From Thalassia testudinum (Eukaryota > Streptophyta > Magnoliopsida > Alismatales > Hydrocharitaceae): DNA of 64,000 nt. The position numbers were made by a program, and so were the translations under genes. This document shows positions 21,949 to 33,560 of this stretch, piece by piece. Every line of letters starts with the position of its first letter. The first letter of the stretch is position 1. The stretch lies in assembly GCA_037157565.1 (NCBI GenBank), contig JAZHRO010000050.1, positions 44,960,001 through 45,024,000 of the forward strand, read 5' to 3'. Below the pieces are notes generated by a model. It was given only the letters and a program-made list of their open reading frames with translations, searched no databases and was not told where the DNA came from.

Positions 21949-22797
21949 TCATCGACTTCCAAACACCCTAAAATATGAAATCCTAAGAGACTTCTCATAA
22001 TAAAGCTCATATGGAGCTTTCTTAATAATAGGTCTTAAGAGAGTTTTATTAACATAACATGCCGTATTAATAGCTTCAGCCCAGAAATATTTTTGAAACC
22101 CAAACTCTAAGAGCAAAGTTCGGGTGCATTCTTGTAGAGTACGATTCTTGCACTCTACAACACCATTTTGATATGGTGCCTGACGAAATGAAAATTCATG
22201 AGATATGCCAGAATTGGCACAAAAACTTGAAAAATATTCATTTTCAAATTCACCCACATGATCAGTCCTAAGTCTAAGAATTAAAGATGATTTTTCCTTT
22301 TGAAGTCTTTGAGCAAGACTCAGGAAGGAGTCAAATGAGTCATCTTTATGTTTTAGGAAGATGGCCCAAGTGAACCTTGATAAGTCATCAACAATAACTA
22401 GGCAAAATTTTGATCCATTTAGGCTCTTAAATCGTGTTGGCCCAAATAGATTAAGGTGTAACAATTCTAAAGGACGTGTAGTTGAAACTAAGTCTTTTAG
22501 TTTAAAAGAAGCCTTGTGCATTTTTTTGAGTTCACAAGATTTGCATAATGCATCTTTTTTATAAGTTAGTTTGGGTAGGCCCCTTACTAACTCATTTTTG
22601 GCTAGCTTATTTAAATGCTTGTGATTTGTGTGACCTAGCCTATGGTGCCATAAATCCACCTCAACATGAGTGGTAAGCAAACATTTCACAAATTTGTCTT
22701 GTGAAAAATGAAGAGCATAGCTATTTTTATATCTAAAACCTTCAATTAGAATTATATTAGTTCTTTCTTTTAGTATTTTAAATCCAATTTTTGTCAA
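21949..22797 (-). pseudogene. Sirevirus integrase (GAG-pre-integrase and core)
   Basis: An open stretch of 282 codons contains the HHCC zinc-binding region (LWHHRLGHTNH, then CKSCELKK) and the copia integrase core. The usual first catalytic Asp of the LLHIDLFGP motif is Asn here (HLNLFGP). The second Asp (LRTDHVGEF) and the catalytic Glu (NGVVECKNRT) are present. The protein would therefore be inactive even though the frame is open. It continues into the RT linker on the low-coordinate side. Confidence 0.9.
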
Positions 22798-22799
22798 TA

Positions 22800-23047
22800 A
22801 TACATCCCAACCATTATCACATATTTGACTAACACTAAGCAGGTTATGCTTTAAATTCTCTACTAAAAGTACATTTCGTATCTATATAGATGAATTATCT
22901 ATTGTACCTTCACCAATAATGTGACAACATTTGTTGTCGCCCAACTTAACATGTCCTCCATCTTGAATTCTCCTCCATTTGATAAAGAGGTCAGAGTGTC
23001 CCGTCATGTGCTTAGAACACCCACTAGCTAGGATCTACTTATCTTTC
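22800..23047 (-). pseudogene. Sirevirus protease
   Basis: The minus strand gives a stop, then ILASGCSKHMTGHSDLF (about 23035-22985). Copia proteases have DSG or DSGC at this site, so the catalytic Asp has become Ala (GAT to GCT). Another stop lies near 22880. The region leads into the GAG-pre-integrase domain. Confidence 0.8.
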
Positions 23048-24585
23048 TTAACCTGCAAAATAATTTAATAAATCTGATTTAGGTACCCATTTTCTTTTGA
23101 GTCCTTTATGGTTAGTTCCCTTCAAATCCTTAGATTTATAGATCACTTTTGTCTTGGATCTATAATTCTTCGGATTCTTGACCTTTTGGTAAATCCATGC
23201 ATGCCTAGGGGCATGTGATTTATTTTGTGTGTTCTTTTTACCATGAAATTTTATTTTTAATGCAATACAAAATTCAATATTCAATCTAGTAGTTGTTTTA
23301 AGCTTGTTTAAAGTTCCCTCAAAATGTTCATAAATATCCTCTAATTCTACTATTTTTTCATGCAATTGTGAATTAGTGTCTTTTGCTATATCTAACACTA
23401 TTTCTAAACAAGATTTTTCTATTTCCAAAGTCTTGTAGTTGTTATGTAAAACTTTATTTTCTTTTTTAATTAGACTAGCTTTGTAATACATATCTTTATA
23501 TGCTTGCAATAATCCATTAAAAGTAATTCAGAATCTACCTCATTTTTCAAGTTGTCGTCGTTTTCCATCAAACACAGATGAGCAACTTCATTTTCCTTGG
23601 ATTCTTCAGAGGAGGATTCCTTGTTGTAATCGCTATCATCCTAAGTAGCTTTGTATGCTTTTCCTGAAATCTTCTTCTTCTTATGATCAACTTCTTTATC
23701 TCTCTTCTTTTCTTCTTTTTTCTTCTTGATCATTGGACAATCTTTTCGTGTCCCTCTTTCTTGCATTCAAAACAAACCATGTCATTTGAAAATTTATTTA
23801 CTCTTTTACCTTTCTTTCGGATGAATCGTTGAAATCGTCTTGTTAGAAGAGCAAGCCCTTCTTCTTTCATCGAAGTCGGAGTCTTCATGATTTGAGTCTT
23901 CTTTTAGAGCTTTAAATGCAAGCTCTTTCTTCTTGCTTATTAATCTCTCCTCGTTTTTCCTCATATTCTCCACTTGGACCTCATAGGCCATGAGGCTTCC
24001 AATCAGATCATCAAGGGAAAGGACCGAAAAGCCCTTTGCCTCTTGAATCGCCGTTGACTTCAGATACCAATCTCTTGTAAGAGATCTTAAGATCTTGCTT
24101 ACAAGTTGTTCTTCGATGAACTTCACTCCAAAACTCTTCATGGGGTTGACGATGTCTCCAAACCTCATGTACATCGCGTTGATTGTTTCACCTTTCTCCA
24201 TCCTGAAACACTCATAGTTTTCTGTTAGCATAGATATGCATGTTTCTTTTACCTTGTTAGTACCTTCGTAGGTGACTTGCAGCATGTTCCATATCTTGTA
24301 TGCGAATTCGCAAGCCGAGATACGGTTAAACTCCTTTGATAATGCACAATACAGTGCATTCATTGCCTTTGCATTGCTCACGATCTTTTTCTTCTGATCT
24401 GCCATCCACACTACTCCATGTGGCTCCGGATCAGTGTACCTCTCTTGAATGAGGGTCTACAACTCCTCATCCATCACCTTGACGAAGACTTGAATCCTCC
24501 TCTTCCAATACCCATAGTCCTTCCCATCGAAATAGGGAGGATGTGTGGATGACTGGCCTTTGGTGCGCTTAGTTGATGATGCCAT
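23048..24585 (-). pseudogene. Sirevirus gag
   Basis: The minus-strand ATG at 24585 lies only about 30 bases after the primer site. The first part carries PPYFDGKDYGYWK and MDEEL followed by a TAG where Trp is usual. The frame then reopens through a UBN2-type gag core (24411-23806: EFAYKIWNMLQVTYEGT, the RMEKGETINAMYMRF block). A Cys-rich knuckle (CFECKKEGH, about 23775) precedes a coiled-coil-like Lys/Glu-rich region (23509-23048). Frameshifts lie between 23806 and 23520. Confidence 0.85.
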
Positions 24586-24616
24586 CGTGAGTGAGATTTT
24601 TTACTTCTTCTCACAA

Positions 24617-24631
24617 CCTACTCTGATACCA
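24617..24631 (-). other. Primer-binding site, initiator tRNA-Met type (Sirevirus)
   Basis: On the minus strand TGGTATCAGAGTAGG follows two bases after the LTR end at 24634. It matches the plant tRNA-iMet primer site used by most copia elements. Confidence 0.9.
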
Positions 24632-24633
24632 CT

Positions 24634-26036
24634 TATAAGATCTAAAAGGCACAAGCACACTATAAGGGGGGGATGAATAGTGTAGTAAAAAAAACTTATG
24701 CAAATAAAGTAAACCACAAAATATAACACCAGATGTATAGTGGTTCCACTTACTTGGGTACTTCACTACCTAAGTCTCCCGACATAGAATTTTTAACCTG
24801 ATTCCCTCAACCTAGAGGGAATCAATTTACTATAAACGGAGGTAATTAACGGGTTACCTCAACCCAATTACAAGATTAAATAAGAACAGAAAGATACAGG
24901 TGTAAGCAAGAAATAATATAGCTTACAACTAAGTTCCTAAGTCTCCAACAAGAATTTTCTTAATAGAAAGTTTATATACTAATCTAGCAAAAAATACTAA
25001 AGCGAAAAAGAATGATTTATGATGAAGAACGGATTCGCCTGAAAAGACTTGTTGCAAAGAGTGAATTGCCTTGAAGAGAATGCAACAAATCAACCACCCT
25101 TGCAGCTAGAATTGAGAAATATGGAATTATGAGCAAGGAGTTTTTTTAAGATTGTGTTGTGTGCAAATGACACACATAAGGTGTTTATATAAGCCCCTAA
25201 ACACCTTCCCTACGATTACTAGCCGTTAGGGGCAAAATGGGAAGATTAGATATAGGTTTAATTGCAAAATAGCCATTCAAATTAGACTCAACGGTTAGTT
25301 AGTTGGTACCAGTACTGACTACTCATAGTTAACCAACAATCAGCACAACAAAGCTTGGGTACCAGTACTCATCTTGGGTACTGATACTAAGTGCTTACAG
25401 TTGAGTACTAACTAAGTAACTAGGTATCAGTACTAACGATGAGTACCAGTACTTGTAACTCACAAATTTGGGTCATGATACAAACTGTGACCTACATGTA
25501 TCGGTACTGGTGATTAGTATTGGTACTTGTAAGGTCTGGGCACTATCCAAGTCTTCAAACTGTGAGCACCTAGCACCGGTACTCATGAAGAGTATCGGTA
25601 CTTGTTGTTCACAGTTTGGGACTAGGACCAAACCTATGCCTAGCAAGTACCGGTACTGGTGAATAGTACTAGTACTTGCAACAAGTTCCTTAAGTAAGAC
25701 TTGTTCATCAATCTAAGTGATAATTGAATGCATATATACAATTAATATGACAACGAAATGATATTAGTTTTTCAGATGAATAATAGAACGCGAGTATGAT
25801 TCCTAATTATCTCTATTTTGATTTTTACTCCTAGATCATTTTTCTTGTTAGTAGACAAATAAAATCTAGATTACAAGAACAAAATGAAATCAGTCTTCAT
25901 TCTTCATGCCATCACCACTTCTTTCATACTTTCTAAATCTTGTGATGTCCTATAAATGGCACTTCATAAACTCATTAGATTTAAAACATTTTGTTAATAC
26001 CAAAACATAAAGGAGAAGTGGAACTAGGTTCCAACA
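24634..26036 (-). repeat. 5' LTR of the Sirevirus
   Basis: The LTR is 1403 bp. It starts on the minus strand at 26036 with TGTTGGAACCTAGTTCCAC and has a TATA box (GGCTTATATAAACACC, 25181-25195). The GTACCGGTAC-like array lies upstream at 25306-25680. It differs from the 3' LTR by scattered substitutions and small indels, so the insertion is not recent. CATGT at 26037-26041 is the target duplication. Confidence 0.9.
25306..25680 (-). promoter_or_regulatory. GTACCGGTAC-like palindrome array in 5' LTR U3
   Basis: The array is the counterpart of 11187-11570. Several words differ between the two LTRs at the central CpG (for example CCGGTAC in one, CCAGTAC or TTGGTAC in the other). An additional TACCAGTAC/TACTGATAC pair lies near 25362-25390. 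Confidence 0.7.
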
Positions 26037-26041
26037 CATGT

Positions 26042-26520
26042 TAGCCATATTCTCAGATATGGTAGGTAATTACCTTGAGTTCCTCATGGATGACTTCTCG
26101 CTATTTGGTGAATCTTTCGATGATTGCCTCCTACATTTGGTTTAGATCCTCAAAAGATGCATTGAAGTGAACCTGGTTGTCTCCTAGGAAAAGAGCCACT
26201 TCATGGTTCTTGAGGGCATCATACTTGAGCACCTTGTCTCTGAGAGAGGTATCCAGGTCGACTAGGCTAAGGTGAATCTAATTTCCAAACTACCTGTGTC
26301 TAACTCTGTCAAAGGCATCAAATCATTCCTGGGGACGTCAGATTTTACCACCGATTCATACCTAATTTCTCTAAGATTGCACACCCCTTGACGAATCTCA
26401 TTTCTAAGGACATGCCATTTGAGATATCAAGTGAATACATTCACGCATTTGAAATCCTACATGACCGAGTCACCCAAGCACCAATCCTGTAATCTCCTGA
26501 CTAATCTTAACCCTTATAGA
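26042..26520 (+). pseudogene. Element A reverse transcriptase, second part
   Basis: The plus strand resumes exactly where 10520 stopped with LAIFSDMVGNYLEF, followed by MDDFSLFGESFDDC, which holds the catalytic MDD of RT (intact). After about 26200 the frame is interrupted by stops and by frameshifts around 26280-26500. The thumb and connection up to RNase H are hard to read. Confidence 0.8.
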
Positions 26521-26522
26521 TC

Positions 26523-26880
26523 ATGTGCGATGTGTCTAACTATGCAGTGGGAGTAGTGCTAGGTCATAGAATCGACGAGAAATTGGTGGCCAGATATTAC
26601 ACTAGTAAGACATTGGATGAGGCTCAGCGTAATTACACGATTATAGAGAAAGAGCTGCTAGGTGTAGTATATGGTTTGGAGAAATTCAGATCGTACCTCC
26701 TGGGATCCCACATCATCACTTACTCGGATCACACTATAGTGAGGAACTTACTCACGAAGAAGGACACAAAGCCTAGATTAATCTGATGGATCTTGTTGTT
26801 GTAAGAATTAAATCTTGAAATTCGTGACAAGGTGGGAAAGCAGAATGTGGTAGCTGACCAATTGTCAAGCCTTCCTTCTT
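26523..26880 (+). pseudogene. Element A RNase H
   Basis: It begins MCDVSNYAVGVVLGHRID and continues through IEKELLGVVYGLEKFRSYLL and TYSDHTIVRNLL to NVVADQLSSL. All four metal-binding positions (D, E, D, D) are readable. Two TGA/TAA stops occur near 26785 and 26800. The order RT-RNase H-integrase is that of Ty3/gypsy, and the sequence is closest in this window to the RNase H of J (49893-50252). Confidence 0.85.
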
Positions 26881-26889
26881 CGATCATTG

Positions 26890-28255
26890 ACACTTTCAGA
26901 CTTATCACAGAGCATTTTCCAGATGAGCACCTCCTGATAGTTGGTACAGAACTTCCTTGGTATGCTGATATTGTGAACTATTTGGCATCACACTAGATTC
27001 CGTCTGATTGGCCAAAAGCCAAGAAAGACAAATTGATTTTAGATGCCAAATACTTTTTTCTGGGAAGCTCCATGCCTTTTCCACATTGGTGCTAATCAAA
27101 TCAGTAGAAGATGTGTCCCAGAGTTGGAGATCAATGACATTTTCTCCTTCTGCCACGACCAGGCCTGTGGTGGTCACTTCTCTGGACACAAAACTGAAGC
27201 AAAAATCCTCCAATGTAGCTTCTATTGGCCCACTATTTTCAAAGATGCATACAATTATTGTAAGGCATGCGTTCATTACCAGACCTTAAACAAAATAAGC
27301 CACCGCGACATGATGCCTTTGCAGCCGATTCTTTTGTGCGAGATCTTCGACATTTAAGGGATTGACTTCATGGGTCCCTTCCCAAATTCCGATGGTTTTG
27401 AGTACAGTCTCCTAGCTATGGACTATGTGTCCAAATGGATCGAAGCCATCCCAACCCGAACCAATGATCATAAAGTCATAATCAAATTCATTCATTAGCA
27501 CATCTTTTCTCGGTTCGATGTCCCACATGCCATCATCTTCGATGGAGGGACCTACTTTGCGAATGTGCAGTTTTAGTCCATGATGAAAAAGCACGAGACA
27601 TTGCATCGTATCTCGACTCCTTATCACCCCCAGAATAATGGATTTGCTGAGCTATCCAATAGAGAAATCAAGAAGATCCTTTAGGTCACTATTCGTCCTG
27701 ACTGGAAAGACTAGTCTACACGCCTTCTAGAAGCCTTGTGGATCTATAGGACCACCCATAAGACCTAGCTAGGAATGTCTTCTTTCAAACTCGTGTATGG
27801 CAAGGCATGTCACCTCCTCGTAGAAATGGAGCACAAAACCTACTAGGTTGTACGGAAGTTCAATCTGGATCTCATGGAGGCTAGAATCCACCGTCGGTTG
27901 CAAATGAGCGAGATCGAGGAACGGGTACGAGAACTCGAGAATCTACAAAGAGCAGGTTAAAGCCTTCCATGATAAGCACATTTTGTGAAAAAAATTTTGT
28001 CCTGGTCAAAAAGTATTACTCTTTGACGCCAAACTCAAGCTCTTCCCAGGAAAACTCAGATCAAAATGGATTGGACCATTCCTCATGAGATGAGTGTTTG
28101 GAAATGGAGTCGTCGAAATCAGTGAACTTAGCCACGACTTAGAACCTTTTGTCATGAACGGTCAGAGACTCAAACCATTCTTCGAACTCACAGACTTGAA
28201 TTTAGCTGAAGTATCTTTTGATGTTCATTCCCTGAGCTTCATTACGTCCAGCTGA
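26890..28255 (+). pseudogene. Element A integrase (heavily decayed)
   Basis: Scattered frames match Athila-type integrase in J: IPSDWPKAKKDK (about 27000), a Cys/His region near 27150-27290, FMGPFP (about 27370), and the PYHPQN-like region near 27620. The C-terminal Lys-rich end reaches the LKPFFELTDLNL area near 28200. Many frameshifts and stops are present, so no domain is intact. Confidence 0.8.
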
Positions 28256-28802
28256 TGATGTTAAACTTAACACTTAACAGGAGGCAACCCATCATTTTTG
28301 AAAAACCCAAGACCCCTCTAACCTATCTTTTTACAGAAATCATATTGCACTTTCGGGTTCGTCCATTAGAATAGCTGACTCCACCTTTGATACTTGTATC
28401 AGAACTAGAAATCATCTACAATAGTCATTCCGACCCGTTCACCACCCACCTATTCTAATGTACGATTTGAACTAAACTCGAACCCACCTAATTTACAATG
28501 AGGACATTGCAAATCTTAGGCATGGGGGGTATTAAAGTGCAAAACACTGTGAGAATTAATTCATGTAGGGGTTTCATATTAAAAGAAAAAGGAGAAATCA
28601 AAGTGAGCTGAATTGAAAACAATTGAGGAGGAAAAGAAAAGAAAAAAAAAGAAAAGAGGAGAAAAAAAGGAGAAATCAAAAAGAAAAAAATGAGATAGTC
28701 CTTTGTAATTGAGTATGGAATTTATCTGACTTTTAGGCTGGATCGGATGATGAATTAAGACTTGGAAAGCTAAAACTTAAGAGATTAGTGACGAATACCA
28801 AC
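28256..28802 (+). other. Element A spacer after pol, left part
   Basis: It begins with AGGAGGCAACCCATC, matching the pol end of J (GGAGGTAACCCATCG, 51658). It contains an A/G-rich run at 28620-28690 and no ORF. It is interrupted at 28803 by the Tekay element and continues at 39291. CCAAC at 28798-28802 is the left target duplication. Confidence 0.75.
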
Positions 28803-31540
28803 TGTTAAGACCCACGACATCAAATGTTTTTAAGACATCTGGGAGTTGGTCCAGACATCTGGACGCCTTCCCAGATGTCTGGAATTTAATTTCTGCGGCG
28901 TACGATTGCGAGTCTGCATGCGTGCATGCGCAGACTGCGCCTGCCGACCTGCAGGCATCCCTCTTTCCTTTTCTATCTCCCCCGACGCCTTCAAATACCC
29001 TATCCCCCTTCCCTCTCCCTCACCCACCACTCCTCCGTCTCCTCCTTCTTCCAGTGTTAGCGTGAGAGTGAGAGAGCGAGGCCAGCAGCTGCTGCCGGGC
29101 GCATGCGGGGAGGAGGAGGTGCAGCAAGAGGGAGAAGAGGCGGAGCGCGTGAGGAAGAGAGAGCGAACTCGCCAGAGCTACCCAGGGCCGGCCGACGGGT
29201 GCACACAGCAAGAGCTTGGTGCTGGGGAGGTTACCCCGGTGCTGCTGCAGCTCAGGCAGCAGGCAGACGAGCGCAGCGCAGGCGCGCGTAGTGGGAAGAA
29301 GGAGAGAAGGTTCTGATTCTGGGAAAATTTTCCAGAATCAGATGTCTGAACCTACATCAAGACGACGCGGGAGACGTCTGGAGGAAGATCCAGATGTTTG
29401 AAAGGTATGATATTCTCATCTTTCTCCTTCTTGCGGATGCGGCCATGCAGGCTGTTCCGCCGAAGGTTCTGCCTCATTTCCGTGTTGAGATCATTTGCGT
29501 ACACGTGTAGGTTTCGTTCGGGAAGGTGCAAGGACACGCCCTCCCACATAGATCAGACGTTTGGGCACAGCACCAGACGGCGAAGAGAGTCTCCAGACAT
29601 CCGGAGTGACAGTCGGACGTTTGTAACTAGGTCCAGACAGTCCAGCGGGATCCTGGACGTCTGAAGAACAGCTCAGAGTAAGGTATGATCTAAATCACCT
29701 TTTAAGACGTCTGGAAGGTGTTCCAGACGTCTGATTTGAGGCAGAAGTTGTTATTTTTGACCCGTTTAGGGTCCGTTCGAAGTCCGATTTCAGCGTTTGA
29801 GATTTCGTTCTTCTCAAAATTAGTTCCTCTACTTGTTTAAAATAGTTTTATCCTATTCTGAGTGGTTCCTTGTGATTGATCCTTGTATTAGGACCTCGTC
29901 CCATTGCAGCTCTAGGGGTTGTGGAGTCATGCGAACCTGCCAATTACGCCCCCATTACTTCCGATTTTGCAGGTAGAGTGGCTCCCCTTGGATATTTACC
30001 AACATTAATGCATCTTTGAGATAAATAATAGATTCTTGGGTATGGCATGAATCCTAGGGTCTGAAAACTAGATTGAATGATAGATCCTAGGATATGGCAT
30101 GAATCCTAGGACTGGAAAACTAGATTGAATGATAGATCCTAGGGTGTGGCTTGAATCCTAGGAACAGAAACACTGAAAATGAATGTCGAGAATACATGAA
30201 TTGCAGTCTTGGAAAAGTAGATAGAACAATGATAATTGCCTGCAATTGGATAACAGCTGCTTGTATATGAATGGATATTAACTGTTGGGAACACGGGCTA
30301 TATGAGAATAAAACTGAAATGATGAAACCTAAAATGGCTTGGCTAGAGAAATACGAGCAAGAACCCTACGGGGAATTAGGAGTATAGCTCCTAAAAAGTA
30401 TATAGAATGGAATTGGGGAAGTAAGCTGGCCCTTGAGTACGAAGTACCTAGGAGAGTGACTATTCTCCCCCTTTGTTTAGTGCAGAGCGGAGCTAGCTGC
30501 CCCAGGGACCCGAGATTAGGTTTGGCCACTTTATACTAACTTTTGGCCCTCGCGTACACAGTACCGGGGAGAGCTACTAGTGTAGGGAGAGCGCCAGCCA
30601 CCCCACGGGCCCCGGGGTTCTGCTAGCCTTCCTACACCGACTTGTTAGGCCTACTGGGCAAACCAGGGTAGTCAGGCGAGGGTGCGCAGAATGTGGAGGG
30701 GCAAGACACCTGTTTGGTTATTGTGGAGGGGCTAGACCGCTGTTACTGAGAGGGCTTTGCCCTATATTGGTTCCGTGTTGTACTTGGGTGCACCCGTTAA
30801 CGGAAACGACTGACGACGTGCCAGTGTGGGGTAGCTACTCGTGCATCTATCGCACGTGTCGTAGTCACCGTTACGTCTGTCAGCGACCTTGTGGTCGTTC
30901 ACTGAGGGTAGGACCACCACGGGGGACTCTCCCGGCCAGGAGAGCACCACGTGCTACTTCTACTTTTCAGAAAAGACTGCAACCAAGATCGTTCCCATGA
31001 GGAACATTCGAGATCAAGAAAAAGACCTGAGCAATAAACCAAGAAAGAGTAAAATAAAGAAAGAAATTAAAACAATAGCTACTTGTTTACCTTTACTGTT
31101 TTCTTAGCCAGCTGGTTGCCACTCTACTCAGCGTTTCGCTGACGTTTCACCTTTGTCACCTTTTCAGGACCAGGTGTTGAGCAGCCAGAGCCTGCGGCTG
31201 CTGAGGGTGCTGGGCCTAGTAGAGCCCAGTAGTTCTACTTGTGTTGTACTTGCTGTACCGTTTGTCTGTTGTAGTGAGTATACTCTGTTACACTTATACT
31301 CTTTTATTGTAATCATCATATTTCTGTACTTGTTTGAATTCTCTACTATTGTGGTGGTATGTACTGTAGTAGTTCTCTTCTTTACTGCTGTGCTTTTGTT
31401 ACTGTTAGTTACATGCATGATGAATGTGGTTTATTTTACTGTTCTTTTGGTTACTTTCTCGTTGGATGACTGGGTCTTGGGATCAGTCGAGTCGGTCCAA
31501 TTCTCGTGTCTCGTAGGGATTCGGGAATCAGGTAGTAATA
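28803..31540 (+). repeat. 5' LTR of the Tekay element
   Basis: The LTR is 2738 bp and starts TGTTAAGACCCACGACATC. The first 0.9 kb carries the CCAGACGTCTGG-like array. The middle is GC-rich with short ORFs that are not genes. A threefold internal repeat around TAGATCCTAGG-ATGGCATGAATCC lies at about 30030-30160. It ends before AGATGGTATCAGAGC, the primer site. Confidence 0.92.
28833..29735 (+). promoter_or_regulatory. CCAGACGTCTGG-like palindrome array in Tekay 5' LTR
   Basis: About a dozen copies or halves occur, at 28833, 28851-28862 (CCAGACATCTGG), 28871-28882 (CCAGATGTCTGG), 29339, 29372, 29390, 29554, 29592, 29613, 29652, 29704 and 29722. The core GACGTC is the ACGT-type site of plant bZIP factors (family knowledge). 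Binding here is inference. Confidence 0.7.
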
Positions 31541-31543
31541 AGA

Positions 31544-31555
31544 TGGTATCAGAGC
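31544..31555 (+). other. Primer-binding site, initiator tRNA-Met type (Tekay)
   Basis: TGGTATCAGAGC lies three bases after the LTR end, the standard site complementary to plant tRNA-iMet. It is followed by AAGGTTGTCC. Confidence 0.95.
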
Positions 31556-31724
31556 AAGGTTGTCCCAAGAAGTGAACCAACTGGCTGGGAAATAATCAAT
31601 TCACGTGCTTGTAACTAGAGTAGCCACCACAACGTACCTTTTGACATCTATTTTTAGATCTCTTCATTAGATATCGATTCGTATTGACGTCTTTCTGTTC
31701 CGTGTTCACATCTCCTTGTAGGAG

Positions 31725-33040
31725 ATGCCTCAACGAGGGGATAGTGAGGCAGGCTGCGGACGCGGCCAAGGACGAGGTCGGAGGGGCGGGCGCGTTGAGG
31801 TCGACGCCTCAATAGACTAGCCACTGCTCCCGGGCATTCAGGCCCAGGACCTCGCCCAGTTGATATGGGACATCGTGCGAGAGGAGCTGCACCTATCGCC
31901 ACGAGTGCCTCTCCCTGGGGTTGCAAAGGGGGAGTCCTCTGTGGGACCACGCGACGGACATGGCGCTGGACGTGGGGGAGGGGATGGGCCTCCACCGCCC
32001 CCACCTTCCTCCGGCACTTCCGAGCATGAGGCTTCTTTACCTGGAGGCGCACCAGCATCTCCACTTCAGCGCCACTTTGAGCTTTTCGAACAGTTCCAGA
32101 AGCTGAAGCCCCCCTCCTTCAAAGGGGATGAGGACCCGACCGAAGCGGAGGATTGGCTCGAGCAGATCGAGAAGGTTTTTGACACCCTTCTCCCCCTATG
32201 GAGTGCCGCGTGCCCTTTGCCACGTACCAGCTGAAGAGCGCGGCACATAGGTGGTGGAGGGCGGTCAGAGGACAGGAGAGGGACGAGCAGACTTGGGACC
32301 GGTTCATTACCCGCTTCTGCGAGCAGTACTTTCCCCAGATGTGGTAGGACCAAAGGAGGTGGGAGTTCCACACTCTCTGGCAGGGGACGATGACCGTGAG
32401 CGCGTATCGTACGCATTTCCTGAAGCTGTCTCGCTTGGCAGCGATAGCCGTGGTTACTGAGGAGGAGTGCCTTTGGAGGTTCAACGAGGGGCTCCGACAT
32501 GCGATTCGTGGGTATGTTAAACCCCTGAAGGTGCCTACGTTCTTGAGGGTGGTGGAGGCAGCTATGACGTATGAAGAGACCAACCCATCCGCACGCGACA
32601 CTGACAGTGGGCGGAAGCGGCCCTACCAGCCAGACTTCTCACAGGGCTGACGAGAGAGGAGGCACGTGGCACCCGCAGGAGAGCCGTCATGTTTTGTGGG
32701 GCCATCAGTGGCCTTTGGGGGCCCCCGACAAGGGCCAGCTACTAGCACCGGACCTCCGCCCAACCGTCAGCAGGGACCCACTAAGGGTGGGAGTCGAGTC
32801 CCCCTTTGCTACCAGTGTGGCTAGCCGGGCCACATCAGGAGGGACTGCCTGTCTAGGGAAGGAGGTCAGTAGATGCTTCCTGCGCCGAGCACTGGAGGGC
32901 GAGCAGGAGGCCACAGTTTCCAAGCACGAGGAGGAGGGCAGCAGTCGCGGGGATGATACCGGCCAGCAGCTACCTGTCCGACACAGAGTGTGGCTGCTTC
33001 GTCTGCACCTAGGGCTGAGGGGCGTATCAACGCCCTGACA
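31725..33040 (+). pseudogene. Tekay gag
   Basis: The ATG at 31725 opens a frame with a Gly/Arg-rich start, a TAG at 31818 and a gag core beginning FELFEQFQKLKPPSFKG (about 32073). One frameshift near 32200 moves it to the frame that then continues through pol. Stops are TAG 32345, TGA 32648, TAG 32822 (inside the CCHC knuckle, after CYQCG), TAG 32870 and TGA 32954. The knuckle's remaining residues GHIRRDC are intact. Gag packages the RNA and forms the virus-like particle. Confidence 0.88.
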
Positions 33041-33560
33041 CACAGGGATGCCAGAGCTTCAGGATCAGTGGTGGTAGGTATGGTTTCAATTTTCGACAGA
33101 CTTGTTTACACGCTTTTCGATTCCAGCGCTACGCACTCGTTTTTCGCTACCAGTTTTGCTGATAGTTCGGGGCAGGACTCTATGTTTTTAGAGGATCCGT
33201 TTGTGATCAGAGGTCCGAGTGTTCAGCTATTTGTAGCTGAGGAGGTGTACACAGGTTGTGAGGTTAGTGTTGGGGGACACAGCCTTCCCGCTGACCTGAT
33301 TATGATACAGATGGAGGACTTTGGCATAATTCTGGGGATTTACTGGCTGTCCGCTTACCACACCTTGGTGGACTGCTTTGAGAGGAAGATCGTCTTCTCC
33401 ATACCGGAGTTGCCTTGTTTCGAGTTCCATGGGTAGCTAGTGGACGGAGGCTTCAGGTGCATTTCTACACTTTAGGAGGCGAGACTTTTGAGCCATGGGT
33501 GTGAGGGCTTCCTAGCTTGCATGGTGGCAGAGCCCAACCCTGTTGTAGACTTCTAGAGTA
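33041..33560 (+). pseudogene. Tekay aspartic protease
   Basis: LFDSSATHSF (about 33113) is the active-site region. The usual DSG is DSS here, with the catalytic Asp kept. The rest of the domain reads through a DFGIILGIYWLSAY block (about 33319). TAG stops lie at 33434, 33473 and 33554. The last two are in the linker to RT. Confidence 0.85.

Larger units (their letters stand above)
10521..26036 (-). mobile_element. Sirevirus-type Ty1/copia retrotransposon with env-like gene
   Basis: The element is complete in outline on the minus strand. The 5' LTR is 24634-26036, the tRNA-iMet primer site 24617-24631, gag 24585-23048, protease, integrase, RT and RNase H run down to about 17120, an env-like gene lies at 16468-12363, a polypurine tract at 11921-11936 and the 3' LTR at 10521-11920. 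It is flanked by CATGT on both sides. It spans 15.5 kb, but removing two nested LTR insertions leaves about 9.8 kb, a normal Sirevirus length. Copia order (integrase before RT), the long gag and the extra ORF after pol support the clade. All ORFs carry stops or frameshifts. Confidence 0.9.

Noticed and set aside
28846..29316. 156-codon frame in the Tekay 5' LTR (and 36566-36874 in the 3' LTR)
   Set aside because: It lies in GC-rich LTR sequence, overlaps several other frames, has no domain, and is not kept open between the two LTR copies.
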